The notes under the pieces are model-generated. The model was given only the letters and a program-made list of their open reading frames with translations. It searched no databases and was not told where the DNA came from. A stretch of DNA of 64,000 bases, taken from Bipolaris cookei (lineage: Eukaryota; Ascomycota; Dothideomycetes; Pleosporales; Pleosporaceae). The translations under genes were made by a program, and so were the position numbers. Positions 1 to 10,916 of the stretch are shown here, in pieces. Where the stretch lies: the NCBI GenBank assembly GCA_002286855.1, contig NRSV01000109.1, positions 1 to 64,000 on the forward strand, written 5' to 3'. The first letter of the stretch is position 1. Each line of letters opens with the position of its first letter.

Positions 1-97
1 TATCATGGGTGGCTAGCGTACGTGTAGTACCTCGGTAGCACTCAGCCAATCAGCAGCAGAATCCAGGTGTTATGGCAACCCGGTGGTTACCGTGACA
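1..97 (-). repeat. Edge of a dispersed repeat, probably an LTR end
   Basis: These 97 bases are an exact reverse complement of bases 63804-63900. Read on the minus strand the repeat starts with TGTCACGGTAACC at base 97 and runs off the left edge of the window. The TG start, and in the other copy a TATATATT box about 95 bases inside, fit the 5' end of a long terminal repeat. No polymerase or integrase coding is visible, so a DNA-transposon terminal repeat remains possible. Confidence 0.55.
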
Positions 98-147
98 CTG
101 CCGAAAGTTTAAAAATCCATGTGGGTTCGTATTGTGAAGTATAACTG

Positions 148-1503
148 TTGCGTAGAAGTGTTTCTAAAGATAATGCAGTTTGCTTCCTAGTTATAATTAG
201 AGTACTCGGTAGGAAGGTACTAGGGGTATTCAGAACCTTCCCAGAAATTCCAGCAAGCATTAAAGCCAGCTTCCCGTCACCAGAAATACAGCTCAACACA
301 ACAAGGAGAAAATATGCTTTCAGAGCCAGCCAGCTAGCGAAAATGTACCCAATCGCAACTGTGATTGCAAGGCTACAAACAAAAGACATCCAACAAGCTA
401 GAAATAAGCAACCCAGGCAACTACAGGCTATCGCTAGCTCGATCACGCAAGACAAAGACAAAATAGAAAAGACTATCCAATTCAAGTTTTGGCCATGGCA
501 TAGTCTTAACTACTTTGTGACTATCTCAAAAAAGACTAAAGAGAAAGAGTCAGTCGCCTATACAGAATACATCCAATCGCGGATAGGAGACAACTTCTTA
601 GCAATCTGCTCAGATGCCTCAAAGGTCAAAGATGGGAAAGGAATAGGGGTCGGCCTAGTAGCTTACAACTCTAGCTAAGAAAAGATTTGCTCCAAAACAA
701 CAAATATAGGCGAATATCAGATAGTATACAACGGAGAACTAGAAGGAATTACAAGTGCTTTTGAGTATACTGCTACAATTGCAAGTAGAGGCCAAGACAT
801 CCACATCTACGCAGACAACCAAGCAGCAATCCATAGGCTTAGCAGCCTATCAGACCAGCCAAGGCAACAGTGGCTACTGCGATGTCAAAATCAGCCAAAC
901 CAATCCAGACAAAGCGATCAAAGATCCGCCTACTATGAGCACCAAACCACACCGACGTTGTTAGAAACGAAAGATCAGATGCCCTAGCCAAGGCGGCTGC
1001 TAAAGAAAAACCAAAAACAACTAAAAGCAGTCTCACCTACCTAGGCACAAGAATCAAGCAGCGACAAGAAATAGACCGGATACGAAAGTACACACAATAC
1101 AAAAGAGAAGTTATAGCGAAGAATAAGCACACGTATGCGGCTAAATTCGATTTAAGACTGCTAAAAGCTATAGCTATCCCAAGAAGCACAAAGAGAAAAA
1201 CCTCGAGCGCCTTCTTCTCACTCAAACTAGTTCACGAATACTTCAATGCCTACCTAGAGAGAGTAAAGAAGAGAGACTCTAACCTTTGCAACTGCGGGAG
1301 ACCGCAAACACCAGAGCATATCCTCTTGTTCTGCAGCTACTACAACGCAGAAAGAAAGAAGCTAAAAGCAACTCTCGACCAGCAAACGCTCAGCATGTCA
1401 CTCCTCCTCCACGCTACTACTGGGATAGAAGCCATACTAACTTTTATTACTACCACGAGAGTAGGGACAGGATGGTGGCACCTAAGCCAAGAACAAGACT
1501 AAA
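148..1503 (+). mobile_element. Degenerate Tad-type LINE, 3' half (RNase H and C-terminal zinc motif)
   Basis: Reading the three plus-strand frames in succession gives broken pieces of a non-LTR retrotransposon polyprotein. An RNase H domain shows SDASK near base 610, the NGELEGI motif near 735 and YADNQAAI near 810. A tail with the cysteine-histidine pattern CNCGRPQTPEHILLFC follows near 1290-1340 and is typical of Tad-like fungal LINEs. Stops and frame changes separate the pieces, for example the stop at 676-678 right after the first RNase H strand. The reverse transcriptase and ORF1 are absent to the left, where the element abuts the repeat at 1-97. It is therefore a 5'-truncated, inactive copy. 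The A/T-rich stretch after 1503 is probably its 3' untranslated end. Confidence 0.75.
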
Positions 1504-2689
1504 ACATAAACAACAACAAAGAAAGCAAGAAAACCAAACCAAACACAACATAAACATACATTTTCTATATTTTTTTTCCTTTTTTGTTTCTTTACTTCTC
1601 CCAAGCAGGAGGACGCTGGAAGATAGCTTAGGTATCTAACATCTCTTCCTGTTTACCAAATTGCTCTTCAGCAGTAGACGTCAGCTGGAGGCATAGCCGC
1701 AAACAGACAAAAGCCGAAGCACCACAGTACTACACAAAGAAAAAGAAACCCCTGCATGTAAATAATAAGATAGAACGGCTTACGGCGAAAGTCTTGCATA
1801 GTCCCGAGCTGCATATAGACTCAAATGGAATAATAATAGGAGGACTTAGAGCAGGATGTTTGTGTTAAAGGTTAGGCAACACATGTTCTTGAAGGCACAA
1901 ATAAGAGAGGAGTCGTGCAGTATACAGCTATAGAGTGACGTTCAATGCCATAACAGGGATGTCGTGGCCTTGTAGAACACGAGTGGTTCGGTGGCAATGC
2001 GGTTGTTTGCCTGAGGTTTCGAAACCCCAGGCCCGGAAATCTGGATACCTGATATTCCCGGATGACATGTACCCGGTGAGGCCCATGGAATTAGCTATGT
2101 TTGGGGTGTGCTTTGATCAGGAGTTGGTGCCCTGCCGATTGTGATATAGCCGAAACGATGCACAAAACAAGATGTGTGGCAGGATTAGAAAGCTTGATGG
2201 GGCTGCCAAGCGTCGAGTTCAAGACGGGACAAGTATGAGGGGCCTGCAGTGGCTGTGGTCCATCAACACAAATACTTCCAGGCTTTTGTCATGGGCTGGT
2301 CAGCAGAGTGCCCAGGGTAGTCCCACAAGCCCTTTACTACCGACGTTGGTGCTTCGAGCATGCCGGCATTGCGCAACAAGTACGTACTACTAGTACGACA
2401 CCAAGTCGCGTGACATGCCGCTTCGCACGATGTCGACGCTCGCTGCATGCGGCCCACATATGGAGGATGCAGAATGCAGACGGGGATCTGATTTCCTTGG
2501 ACGGGCGGCGTCGCTGTGGAATCGTACATGCGCTGGCAGCCTATGACACGTCCCCTCACCCAAGTCAGTGCCTCGCCAAGTGCATGGTGGCATCGAGTCG
2601 CTGACCGCACACAGCTCAGCTAGCTAGCCAGACCGCAACCTCGCTGCTGCTCATGACGCTCATTCACGACATTACGTTTGCAACGAAAA
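1504..2689. other. Intergenic: LINE tail, then unassigned sequence
   Basis: The first 300 bases are A-rich then T-rich and probably represent the LINE 3' untranslated tail, ending near an AATAATAAGATA run at about 1763. From 1830 to 2689 I see no coding frame with family resemblance, no RNA gene and no clear repeat. The last part must hold the promoter of the RING gene that starts at 2690. Confidence 0.5.
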
Positions 2690-5681
2690 ATGGCTGAGGG
2701 CGAGCGGGCTGGCGGAGTACATGGCGACCTGGAGAAGGAATTAACGTGCTCGGTAAGTCGAGGTTCAGGTTTAGGTTTCATGGCGGCGCGAAAGTGGAGA
2801 GCAGCCCAGCGAGAATGCGGCATGGCCGACATTGTGTTAAGTCAGGCCTGGCGACAGTTGCAGTGTCTCAAGCGGGTGTTTCTGGGCGTACGGGCATGTA
2901 GAGAGAGTTTTAATATCCGAATCTCTCGCTTCTTCTTTCCGCTGTTCGTCTGGGCCTGCCGAGCCATAGGGCTACGCCTGCTAACGGTTCCCTGCACAGA
3001 TCTGTACCGACCTTCTCTACCAGCCGTTGACGCTTCTTGACTGCCTTCACACCTTTTGCGGCGCATGTCTGAAGGAATGGTTCGCCTTCCAGGCTTCTAC
3101 GGCCACATCAATACACCCATACACCTGCCCGTCATGCCGCGCCTCGGTGCGCACCACACAGCCCAATGCGACCGTCACCACCCTCCTCGACATCTTCATA
3201 AAAGCCAATCCAGAAAGAGGCAAGACCGAGGAAGAGAAACAGGCGGACCGGAATAAATACAAGCCCGGGGATAATGTACTTCCCAAGCTCAGGCGACGAG
3301 ACGAGCGTGATGACGTGGATCAGCGCATGTTGGACGAGGCCCAGCAGCTAAGCTTGAGAGATGCGGGCATACCGGGCAGCAATAACAACAACCTCCGACC
3401 ATCCCGGGAGCGCAGGAGGAGAGAAAGAAGCCGCGCTACTAGCACCGACTCGCGTGCCAGTCGAGACACAAGACACCCAACCAGCAGGAACCCTTCAGCT
3501 GCATCTGCAAGACCGCCCAGGGCTGTCGAGCACCAGTCGAGTTTGCGCTCGTTGCTGAGCTCGTCCGATCTTGATGCCGACGAGGTGGACGAAGACCTTG
3601 TGCGGCAGGTGCTGGAGGAGCTTGTATCAGAAGGGTTTGATTTGAACCAGATTGGCACCGCACAGGAGGAGGAAATCACAGAGAGGATTGCTGAAGCAGT
3701 GCGGCGACGACAGGCAGACAGGCAGGCCGAGCGACAACGCGAACGAAGGCAAAGGAGAGAACGTCTAGCAAGAGAAGGTCTCGCCAGTATATCATCCCCG
3801 CTTATTCCTCAGCCCATGCGCAGTCCTCATTTACGGGACGAAGATGTACAGCGAAGGAGACACCATGGCCGGTCGGAAAGCGGATCTTCAATTCCGCAGG
3901 CTACTTTACGACCCCCGATATCACGACCAGGCCTAATTGAGGCTGCCAACCGCGGTGGGCGGGCACAGCGACAAAGGTCATCAAGCCAAGGCAGTTCCCG
4001 CTCAGCCACAAGAATTGAACGTTCGAGTGCAAACTCGGCCATTGGGAACTCGCAAAATAACAGCAGCAGTGAACGGGTATCGGCATCAGAGACGGCACCT
4101 CCAGCACGCCGCCGCCAGTCGGACAATCAACAACGAAGCCGGCTTGATGCCCGCCAACAGTTCCGCGACAGTGTGCAATCCAGCGCGAGCTCGAATCCTA
4201 GTTCGCCTCACCTACTAGATTTCAACATACCAGGTCGTGGTAGTCCGACAAGCTCTCTAGCTACTGTAGGAACTACAGCCGTACCTAATTCTTCATCCTC
4301 AACGCCTGCAGCTGCGCCTCTCCACCCTCCAACATCGCGTCGTACAACCGATCCTGCTCGTGTCACACTGCCACGTGCTTCAAACAGTGATACCCCGCCA
4401 ACAACTTCCTCGCCCCCAATCTCTCGCTCCACTACAGACTTGACTGTTCCACTGCCTCGGTCCAGGCAAACTTCGGCCTCTTCTTCAGTTGCGCCCATTT
4501 TCTATAACGAGCCCAACATTACATGCCAGCGCTGCAACAAGAGTGACATTCAATATGAATTACACTATAACTGTAGTCGCTGCGATGGAGGCGGGTATAG
4601 CATCTGTGTCCGCTGCTACCGCCTCGGCAAAGGCTGTAAGCATTGGTTTGGATTTGGCTGGACAGCATGGCCTCGTTATGAGCGAGAAGCACCTGAAGGA
4701 GGCTATCCACCCAACCACGAGCACCCTCACATCCTAATCGGGCGTCGATACCGGCGGCCCATGACACCACTCACGGAATCCAGTACCCCACCGCACGTCC
4801 TAATGAGCGAAGACGACCCCAAGCAACGAGTGGAAATCGGCGTCTTCTGCGAAATCTGCAAAGCCTACGCCAACGCCTGCTACTGGAAATGCGACTACTG
4901 CAACGAAGGCGACTGGGGCTATTGCAACGACTGCGTAAACCAAGGCCGCCACTGCACCCACCCCCTCGTTCCCGTCGCAAAGAAAACTCGAGACCCGCAA
5001 TCAACAACCACCGACGCCACACCCTCGACCCCTTCAACCCCCCGCCTAGAATCCTCACACCTAGCACCGCCCCCAGATACAGCAGAAACAACGCCCCTCG
5101 TCGCTCCTCTAACCCCCAAATCCGCCTCCCTCGCCCGCGGCCCAGGATACTTCACAATCGCAAACTCCATCTTCCGCCCCCTAACCTTCACCACCCTCTG
5201 CAACGTATGCCGCTACCCCATCTCACCCTCAACAACGCGCTTCCACTGCCTCAAATGCAACGCCGGCGACTACGACATCTGCACAAGCTGCTACCACAAA
5301 CTCGGGGTCAGCGGCCGCATCCCCAAAGAAGACGGCGTATCCGGCTGGCGCAAGTGTCTGCGCTCCCACCGCATGTACGTTGTCGGGTTTGAGGATCGAG
5401 ATGGGGCCCAGCGGCGTATTGTCGTGCGTGATCTTGTGGGGGGTTATGCGATGAAGGAAGAGGATATGGCACGGGTGATGCGTGTGCCGCCAGATGGGGG
5501 ACTCGGGTTGCAATTGCTGGCGCGCTGGGCGTATTGGCCGGATGAGGGGGTCGATGATGAGTTGGCATTTCCGAGGGGGGCCGAGATACGCGAGGCGGCG
5601 GATATTAATGGGGATTGGTATTGGGGGGTTTATTGTGGAGTTGGGAGGTTGTTTCCTGCTAATCATGTTGTGCCTGTTTAG
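2690..5681 (+). CDS. RING finger / triple ZZ-like zinc finger / SH3-like protein
   Basis: Two exons, 2690-2752 and 3000-5681, give 914 aa. The intron is 247 nt (GTAAGT...CACAG) and splits the RING, so the first ATG must be the one at 2690. Residues 20-72 form a C3HC4 RING reading CSICTDLLYQP then LLDCLHTFCGACLKEWF and CPSC, closest in style to CHFR-type E3 ligases. Residues 75-500 are low complexity, rich in Ser, Arg and Pro with charged coiled-coil stretches. Three Cys-rich ZZ-like modules follow near 529-570 (CQRCNKSD), 638-680 (CEICKAYANACYWKC) and 754-795 (CNVCRYP). The last 60 residues end in an SH3-like strand pattern (GDWYWGVYCGVGRLFPANHVV). It is probably a ubiquitin ligase; the substrate is unknown. 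It converges on the epoxide-hydrolase gene downstream. Confidence 0.85.
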
Positions 5682-5895
5682 AGAGTGGCAGAGTTGTTAT
5701 TGTTCAACATGGGGTTCATTGGGGCTTGAAGAGCAGGGAAAGTAGAATCCAGGTAGTAGGTGGACTAATTTGATGTAGTCGAATCGAATTTTCATATAAT
5801 TGATTTTTTTTCGAATTCATCCTTTCATTTGTTGTCGTTTCAGGACTGCATAGTCTGATATAATACTCAACTTTGACATCTTCATCTCCCTTCCC

Positions 5896-6894
5896 TCACT
5901 TGGCAAAATTCTTCTTCAGCCACGGCTCCAATTTGCCAATCACCTCCTGCGGCGTCTCGTATGGCGTCCAGTGCCCTGCCTCAATCATACCCGCATTCTC
6001 CAGGTGCGGCAGCCACCCAGCCTCGATAGCACCTTGCATCATTTCCGGCCTACACACGGCATCCTCTGTGCCGCCAAAATACAGCGCGGGGACAGTGACT
6101 TTTTGTCGCTCCTGGGGAACCTTTGCATCGCTCTGGGATTGGACATTGGTGACCATGGCCTTGTACCAGCACGTGGGAGCCTCGAAGCCGTCACGGCGCA
6201 TACGGTCGATAAACGCCTTCTTGAACGCGGGATCCCGCGCGTAGGGGCGAAGAATAATGTCGTACTTGGTTTTGCCTTCCAGGATGTCCCGCATGGTGCC
6301 TCTTGTGCAAAGGACAGTCTTCATGAGCTCGGCTCCGACATGCATTATGTCGTAGGTAAGGTCGAGATTGCTTTCAAGGAGAGCGGCGCCGTCGGGGGCA
6401 GCGAAAACGTACCAGTAACTCAAGAGTGCGTATCCAAGTATCTTCTCCATCACAGCGTTGGTCACATCGAGATCATATGGGGCGGGGTTCAATGGTGTGT
6501 ACGGGACGCTGAGGTTCACCAGACCGACTACTCGCTCAGGATGATACTGGTATAGGTGCGAAGCAAACACCGAGCCCCAGTCGTGGCCAATGGAAATGCA
6601 TTTTTGCGCGCCTTCGGCATCGAGAATCTCGACAATGTCTTTCGTCATGAGCTCGAATTTGTATGCTGCTGGGTCCGTAGGCTTGTCGGTTCCGTCGTAG
6701 CCAAGCATATCTGGGATGATAATGGGCTGGTTGAGAGACTTCACCCCGCTTGCGACCTGTTGCCACATGGCGGCGTGGTCAGGGAAGCCATGTTGGAAGA
6801 GGAGAGTTGGGAGCGAAGAGTCGCCAGCAGAGGTATAGTAGGTGTATGTGTAGCCTCGAGAGGTCTTAAGTATTTTCTTATCGAAGCCGTCCAT
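5896..6894 (-). CDS. Epoxide hydrolase-like alpha/beta hydrolase
   Basis: A single exon of 332 aa, the usual length of soluble epoxide hydrolases. The HGFPD oxyanion loop lies near residue 35, and the nucleophile motif GHDWGS near 103 has Asp as nucleophile, as expected for epoxide hydrolase rather than Ser as in lipases. The C-terminal GHWTPYETP near 305 supplies the catalytic His. There is no signal peptide, so it should be cytosolic or peroxisomal; the C-terminal FAK is not a PTS1. In this family water opens an epoxide to a vicinal diol through an ester intermediate. Related haloacid or haloalkane dehalogenases share the Asp nucleophile and cannot be excluded. The start is the first Met after an upstream stop. 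Confidence 0.88.
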   Translation of the reverse strand: MDGFDKKILKTSRGYTYTYYTSAGDSSLPTLLFQHGFPDHAAMWQQVASGVKSLNQPIIIPDMLGYDGTDKPTDPAAYKFELMTKDIVEILDAEGAQKCISIGHDWGSVFASHLYQYHPERVVGLVNLSVPYTPLNPAPYDLDVTNAVMEKILGYALLSYWYVFAAPDGAALLESNLDLTYDIMHVGAELMKTVLCTRGTMRDILEGKTKYDIILRPYARDPAFKKAFIDRMRRDGFEAPTCWYKAMVTNVQSQSDAKVPQERQKVTVPALYFGGTEDAVCRPEMMQGAIEAGWLPHLENAGMIEAGHWTPYETPQEVIGKLEPWLKKNFAK

Positions 6895-7218
6895 GATGCG
6901 CCTTGTCTTGTGGGAGAAACTTCGTATTGATACAGGTCAATGAGTGACTTGGAGGTGTAGAAACACGACACCAAGACATTTTTATAGCTTAAGCGCCAAG
7001 GTGGTTCTGCTTGTAGAAGCGTACGGTTGAGGAAAGAAGACCGCGCGGGGTAGCAAGTTGTACGGACAGAGGCTGAGCCACTAGTTCCCACACTCTTTGG
7101 AGGCTGCATCAGTACACAGGGGCCCTTTATACAAAAGAACACTAAATCCCGAGGTTTCGCGTTGTATGGCCTCCACGCTTAGCGCTATTATTAGTTCTAC
7201 TCCGTCTTTTTTCACCCG
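6895..7218. other. Intergenic, promoter side of the epoxide hydrolase gene
   Basis: This stretch of 324 bases holds the upstream region of the minus-strand hydrolase gene and the decayed edge of the Tc1/mariner relic. No coding frame or repeat is recognisable. Confidence 0.4.
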
Positions 7219-7968
7219 TTATGCGGGTAATCTATTCGCAGGCAGGAATCCATGTGGCATTTTACCGAGGCTTGTGGATACTGTATGATGGATGAATCGC
7301 GGACCTATTCGTCTTTTTAGCGAACGGAAGCAGAAAGTAGAGCGTGCGCTCAACAGGACATGTTCGGTCCCGTTACTCCAGAGACAAACCTTATACGTAG
7401 AAGCTTCGCCAAGGTATACGAGAGAATGGTGGCCTTGTTTGCGAAATAGAAGAACGGGGAGGCCGTGTTTCGCCAGCATACCAGCATCTAGTTACAACAA
7501 TGCAGAGCCCAGATACGAGAAGCATGGACCAGACTTCACTTTTTGCAGCGCGGGGGACCAGATTTAGACTATGGAGCGCCCTATACAGCGTTTTTATAGA
7601 AGGCGGCTTCAAAGTAGTCCCGTCAGGCTGTACTACAGTTGTAGCTTTGGTGAGCTCCTTGTATGTGATTTTCGGCCCTGAGCGGCGAGCTGCACGACAC
7701 AGGAGCTTCTTCTGTTGACGCGACAATACCTTTGGGCGACCACTGCGAGGTCTGTCCTTTGTCGAATTGGTGCTGGAGTATTTCTTGTACAGTTTCCAGA
7801 TAGCCGCAGGATCGCGATGGAAGTATGCGGCAACTTCAGCATTACTGCAGCCCTCGTTTAACTTTGTAATTGCAATGTCCCGCTCTTCGACAGTCATATT
7901 CTTGATAGGGCGAATCTTTTTCGACGTGTCCTCTTCGAAATTTGCTGTGGATCTGGTGGTGGGCATTG
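7219..7968 (-). mobile_element. Tc1/mariner transposase relic
   Basis: Starting from MPTTRSTA at 7968, the minus strand encodes the two helix-turn-helix units of a Tc1/mariner transposase. These include RDIAITKLNEGCSNAEVAAYF, then the GRPKVLS hinge, then ITYKELTKAT and a paired-type helix ending SLNLVPRAA near 7560. The frame then changes. The second piece (7219-7479) holds a degraded start of the catalytic domain, LLSARSTFCFRSLKRR, where family members have a DE-S/T-F catalytic Asp motif; that Asp is not present here. The remaining two catalytic acidic residues are missing because the relic ends in a stop at 7219. No clear terminal inverted repeats were found. The element is dead. Confidence 0.75.
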
Positions 7969-8116
7969 TGTGTAGATATTTAATATGTGCGTGGGGGAGG
8001 AAAAGATCTTGGTGATGTAGTAGGAAGATGAAGGGCAATCGGGCCATCCCGAGGCGCGTTCACGTTGCACGGCATCAGCACTCGACGAGCAATTACATCA
8101 CAATCACATCCTCACC

Positions 8117-8636
8117 ATGGCTGGAACACGAAGCTCCGCGCGCCAAAAGGCGTCTGCAGCACCAAAGTATAATGAAGGCCTACCATCATCGGCTGAAGAT
8201 GCACAATCGAAACGTAGTACGACCAAGTCGACGCGCCGGAAGCGTACCCGCGAAGATGAAGACGACGACGTAGCAGATGACAGCCTACCGCCGCCCAAAA
8301 AAACTGCCACCTCAAAATCCAAGGCATCCAAAGCAATTACACCCAAGGAGAAAGCCCCAGCAAAACCCCCCAAAGCCTCAGAACCCCCAACATCCAAATC
8401 AAAACCCACGCCACCACCCGAACCCACCTCACCATCCAACCGCGACGCAAACGGCAACCAGGAGGTCTTCTGGCTCCTCAAAGCCGAGCCCCTCCCCCGC
8501 TACGAAAACGGCATCAACGTCGCCTTCTCCATCGCGGACCTGCGCGCCTGTACAGAGCCCGAACCCTGGTCCGGCGTGCGGAACCCGCAAGCCCGCAACA
8601 ATATGCAAGCGATGCGCAACGGCGACCTAGGCTTCT

Positions 8637-8667
<31 letters not shown>

Positions 8668-9007
8668 CGTCGGCATCCTGCGCGTCGTGCAAGAAGCTTT
8701 CGTCGACGAGACGGCATTTGATCCCAAGGATCCGTACTATGATGGCAAGTCGCAGCGTGACCACCCGAAGTGGTATTGTGTTGGGGTGGAGTTTGTGAGG
8801 GAGTTTGAGCGGGTTGTGGATTTGCATGAGATTAAGGAGTATACGAGGGATGGGGGGCCGTTGAGGGATATGCAGCTTGTTACGAATTCGAGGTTGAGTG
8901 TTTGTAGGGTTAGGAAGGAGGAGTGGGAGTTTATTCTTGGGCTGGCGGAGGGGGACAAAGCTGAAGAGAAGGATGCGAAGAAGGAGGAGGAGGAGGAAGA
9001 GGAGTAG
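8117..9007 (+). CDS. EVE-domain protein (thymocyte nuclear protein 1 / Thy28 family)
   Basis: A single exon of 296 aa. Residues 1-110 are a basic, Pro/Lys-rich nuclear-type tail with KRSTTKSTRRKRTRED. Residues 115-280 are an EVE domain: it opens FWLLKAEPLPRYENG, continues with WSGVRNPQARNNMQAM and GDLGFFYHSN, then HPKWYCVGVEF. This PUA-related fold binds modified bases or nucleic acid in characterised members. The C-terminus ends in a run of glutamates from a GAG/GAA repeat. Family members in fungi are usually single-copy and of poorly defined function, so the ligand is unknown. It is transcribed towards the convergent carboxylesterase gene. Confidence 0.9.
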
Positions 9008-9185
9008 TCGCGCTATTGGTCCCTTTACACTGCAAGATGACGGACCGAGCCGCGAGTTGGGGTATTGGTACCGGACCTCATGTTTTCGAGGCTCTGTTCA
9101 TCATATACGGGTCTTCTGTATTCGGTACCTCCTACGCATCTATGTACAATATTCTCCCACTACTCCGTGCCCGGCCACGCTGCTA

Positions 9186-10916
9186 TTAATATTGTAACGC
9201 CTGGATTACCTCTGGGCTATTGAAAAACGCGCATCGTTCCTGCAGCCTCTGCTGTGAGAATTCCAGCGTCGCGTTCGCCGTCCCCAACGCACTGTTGCTT
9301 GGATGCGAGCCCCCAATCGTCCTTACATATGGTCCACCAGGCCGACTAAAAGCCTCATTCCAGTTCAGTAACGTTGTCGACCCAGGGCTATCCAGTGCTG
9401 GCACGCCACGACTGACAAATGTGCTCCAAGATCGACTCGCTCGCATGACAACCTCGTAATCGTACGCGGTGGGGTGGACAGTATAGCCCGAATTGTTGTA
9501 CACCTGCATACTATCGAAAATGTACGCAAACTCCGATGTATGGACTACGCCGAACCCAGAGATATTCGTGACCTGCTCGAGTATGGGATCAAGAATGGTC
9601 TGATTGAAGTTGTAAAAGTACACAGGGGCTTCGTACTTATCCTCAATCGCTGACCCGAGGTGCAGCGACGGACACACCATTAGAATGTCACGGAAGATGC
9701 GAGCTGAGCGGTAGAATTCCTGTGTCAGGTTTACGCTCGTTCCGAATTCTTCTACAGGGTACAGGTCGAGCAGCTCGGCCAGCAATGCCTCGGACATGCC
9801 TGGCAGGTAACCGCGGATAAAATCGTATGTGTCTTTATCGGTTGCAATGGATGTGTTTGTGTAGACGTTAAGATCACCTTCCATCCAGCCCGACATGAAT
9901 GTCGCATTTCCAAAACGACCTTCGGCAATCAGCTGACTAGGAGGAGCTGGAAGAAAATCACCGTCTACCTGAGGCAACCAGATATCGCCAATGTTGTGCG
10001 CGATGTCGCTCTGATACGTTGCCTCTGAAGCATTAAAAAGCGTCTCGGTATCCAAGGCACGCAAGCACTCAATCGTTTCCGGTGCATCGAGTTTGGTCGT
10101 ATTGCATCCAACATAGTCGACGACGGCCGTCATTGCATCCCTGGAAAACGTGCCCGTAATACCCGGCTCAAGAGACTGCGATTGCGCAATGCCCTGCTGG
10201 AAAGGCAGTGGCTTTTCCCCGCCATAAGCCATTATATGCATACCGATAGCCAGACCACCGGAGGACTGCCCGGCGATGGTAATCCTTTCCGGGTCCCCAC
10301 CAAATGCAGCGATATTGTCACGAACCCACTCGATAGCAGCACGTTGATCACGCAGCCCAGCATTCATGCTTCCCTCTTCTTTGAGCGAGTCCGAGGTTGC
10401 AAAGCCAAAGAATCCCAGTCGGTAATTCACGGCTACGTGCATAATGGGCGATCCGTTTTCTACTGACTGCTTGATCATGCCATCGGGAGCTGTCGTTGGT
10501 TCCTCATTACTTGCCCACCAAAAAGATCCACCGTGTATCCATACAAGCACCGGTAGTGGTCCTTTGCCCTCTCGATCCTCAGCTTTGGGTCTCGCCACGT
10601 TCAAGTTCAAACAGTTCTCAGACGTTTCAGTAATGTTGTCCAGTCCAAGAGGTGCGAAGAGCATGCCCAGTGGCTGCGGGCAAGCAGGACCTGGTTTGGT
10701 AGCATCGATAATTTGGCCTGGTGTGTATTCGTAGGGAACCGGAGGCTTGAATCTGTTTTCGCCACTGGTATCTTTTGCATACGGAATACCCAAGAAGATT
10801 TCAATGTCGTTGCGTGCAATGCCCTGAACGTCGACGTCGGCATATGATCCACCAAGTCGTACACCTGCTGCTGTTGCTGCGGCACCGATGCAGCCAGCTA
10901 CTATTGTAAAGTGCAT
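9186..10916 (-). CDS. Secreted carboxylesterase / lipase, type B
   Basis: A single exon. I place the start at the Met at 10916 (MHFTIVAGCIGAAATAAG), five codons inside the open frame, because it gives a good signal peptide; the protein is then 576 aa, normal for type-B carboxylesterases. Visible family marks are the EDCLN-like SENCLNLNV, the oxyanion loop IHGGSFWW, and the nucleophile motif AGQSSGG near residue 215. The acid is probably in GWMEGD and the His in GVVHTSEFAYIF. Several N-glycosylation sequons (NIT, NTS, NAS, NLT) agree with secretion. Likely reaction: hydrolysis of carboxylic esters outside the cell; the substrate is not predictable. Confidence 0.88.
   Translation of the reverse strand: MHFTIVAGCIGAAATAAGVRLGGSYADVDVQGIARNDIEIFLGIPYAKDTSGENRFKPPVPYEYTPGQIIDATKPGPACPQPLGMLFAPLGLDNITETSENCLNLNVARPKAEDREGKGPLPVLVWIHGGSFWWASNEEPTTAPDGMIKQSVENGSPIMHVAVNYRLGFFGFATSDSLKEEGSMNAGLRDQRAAIEWVRDNIAAFGGDPERITIAGQSSGGLAIGMHIMAYGGEKPLPFQQGIAQSQSLEPGITGTFSRDAMTAVVDYVGCNTTKLDAPETIECLRALDTETLFNASEATYQSDIAHNIGDIWLPQVDGDFLPAPPSQLIAEGRFGNATFMSGWMEGDLNVYTNTSIATDKDTYDFIRGYLPGMSEALLAELLDLYPVEEFGTSVNLTQEFYRSARIFRDILMVCPSLHLGSAIEDKYEAPVYFYNFNQTILDPILEQVTNISGFGVVHTSEFAYIFDSMQVYNNSGYTVHPTAYDYEVVMRASRSWSTFVSRGVPALDSPGSTTLLNWNEAFSRPGGPYVRTIGGSHPSNSALGTANATLEFSQQRLQERCAFFNSPEVIQALQY

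Noticed and set aside
4889..5392. 167-codon Arg/Pro/His-rich plus-strand frame
   Set aside because: Shifted-frame shadow of the RING/ZZ gene without any family resemblance.
5229..5666. 145-codon minus-strand frame
   Set aside because: Antisense to the ZZ/SH3 part of the RING gene.
7142..8060. ATCCCGAGG at 7146 and 8047 as terminal repeats of the Tc1/mariner relic
   Set aside because: They are in the same orientation, not inverted, and too short to exceed chance.
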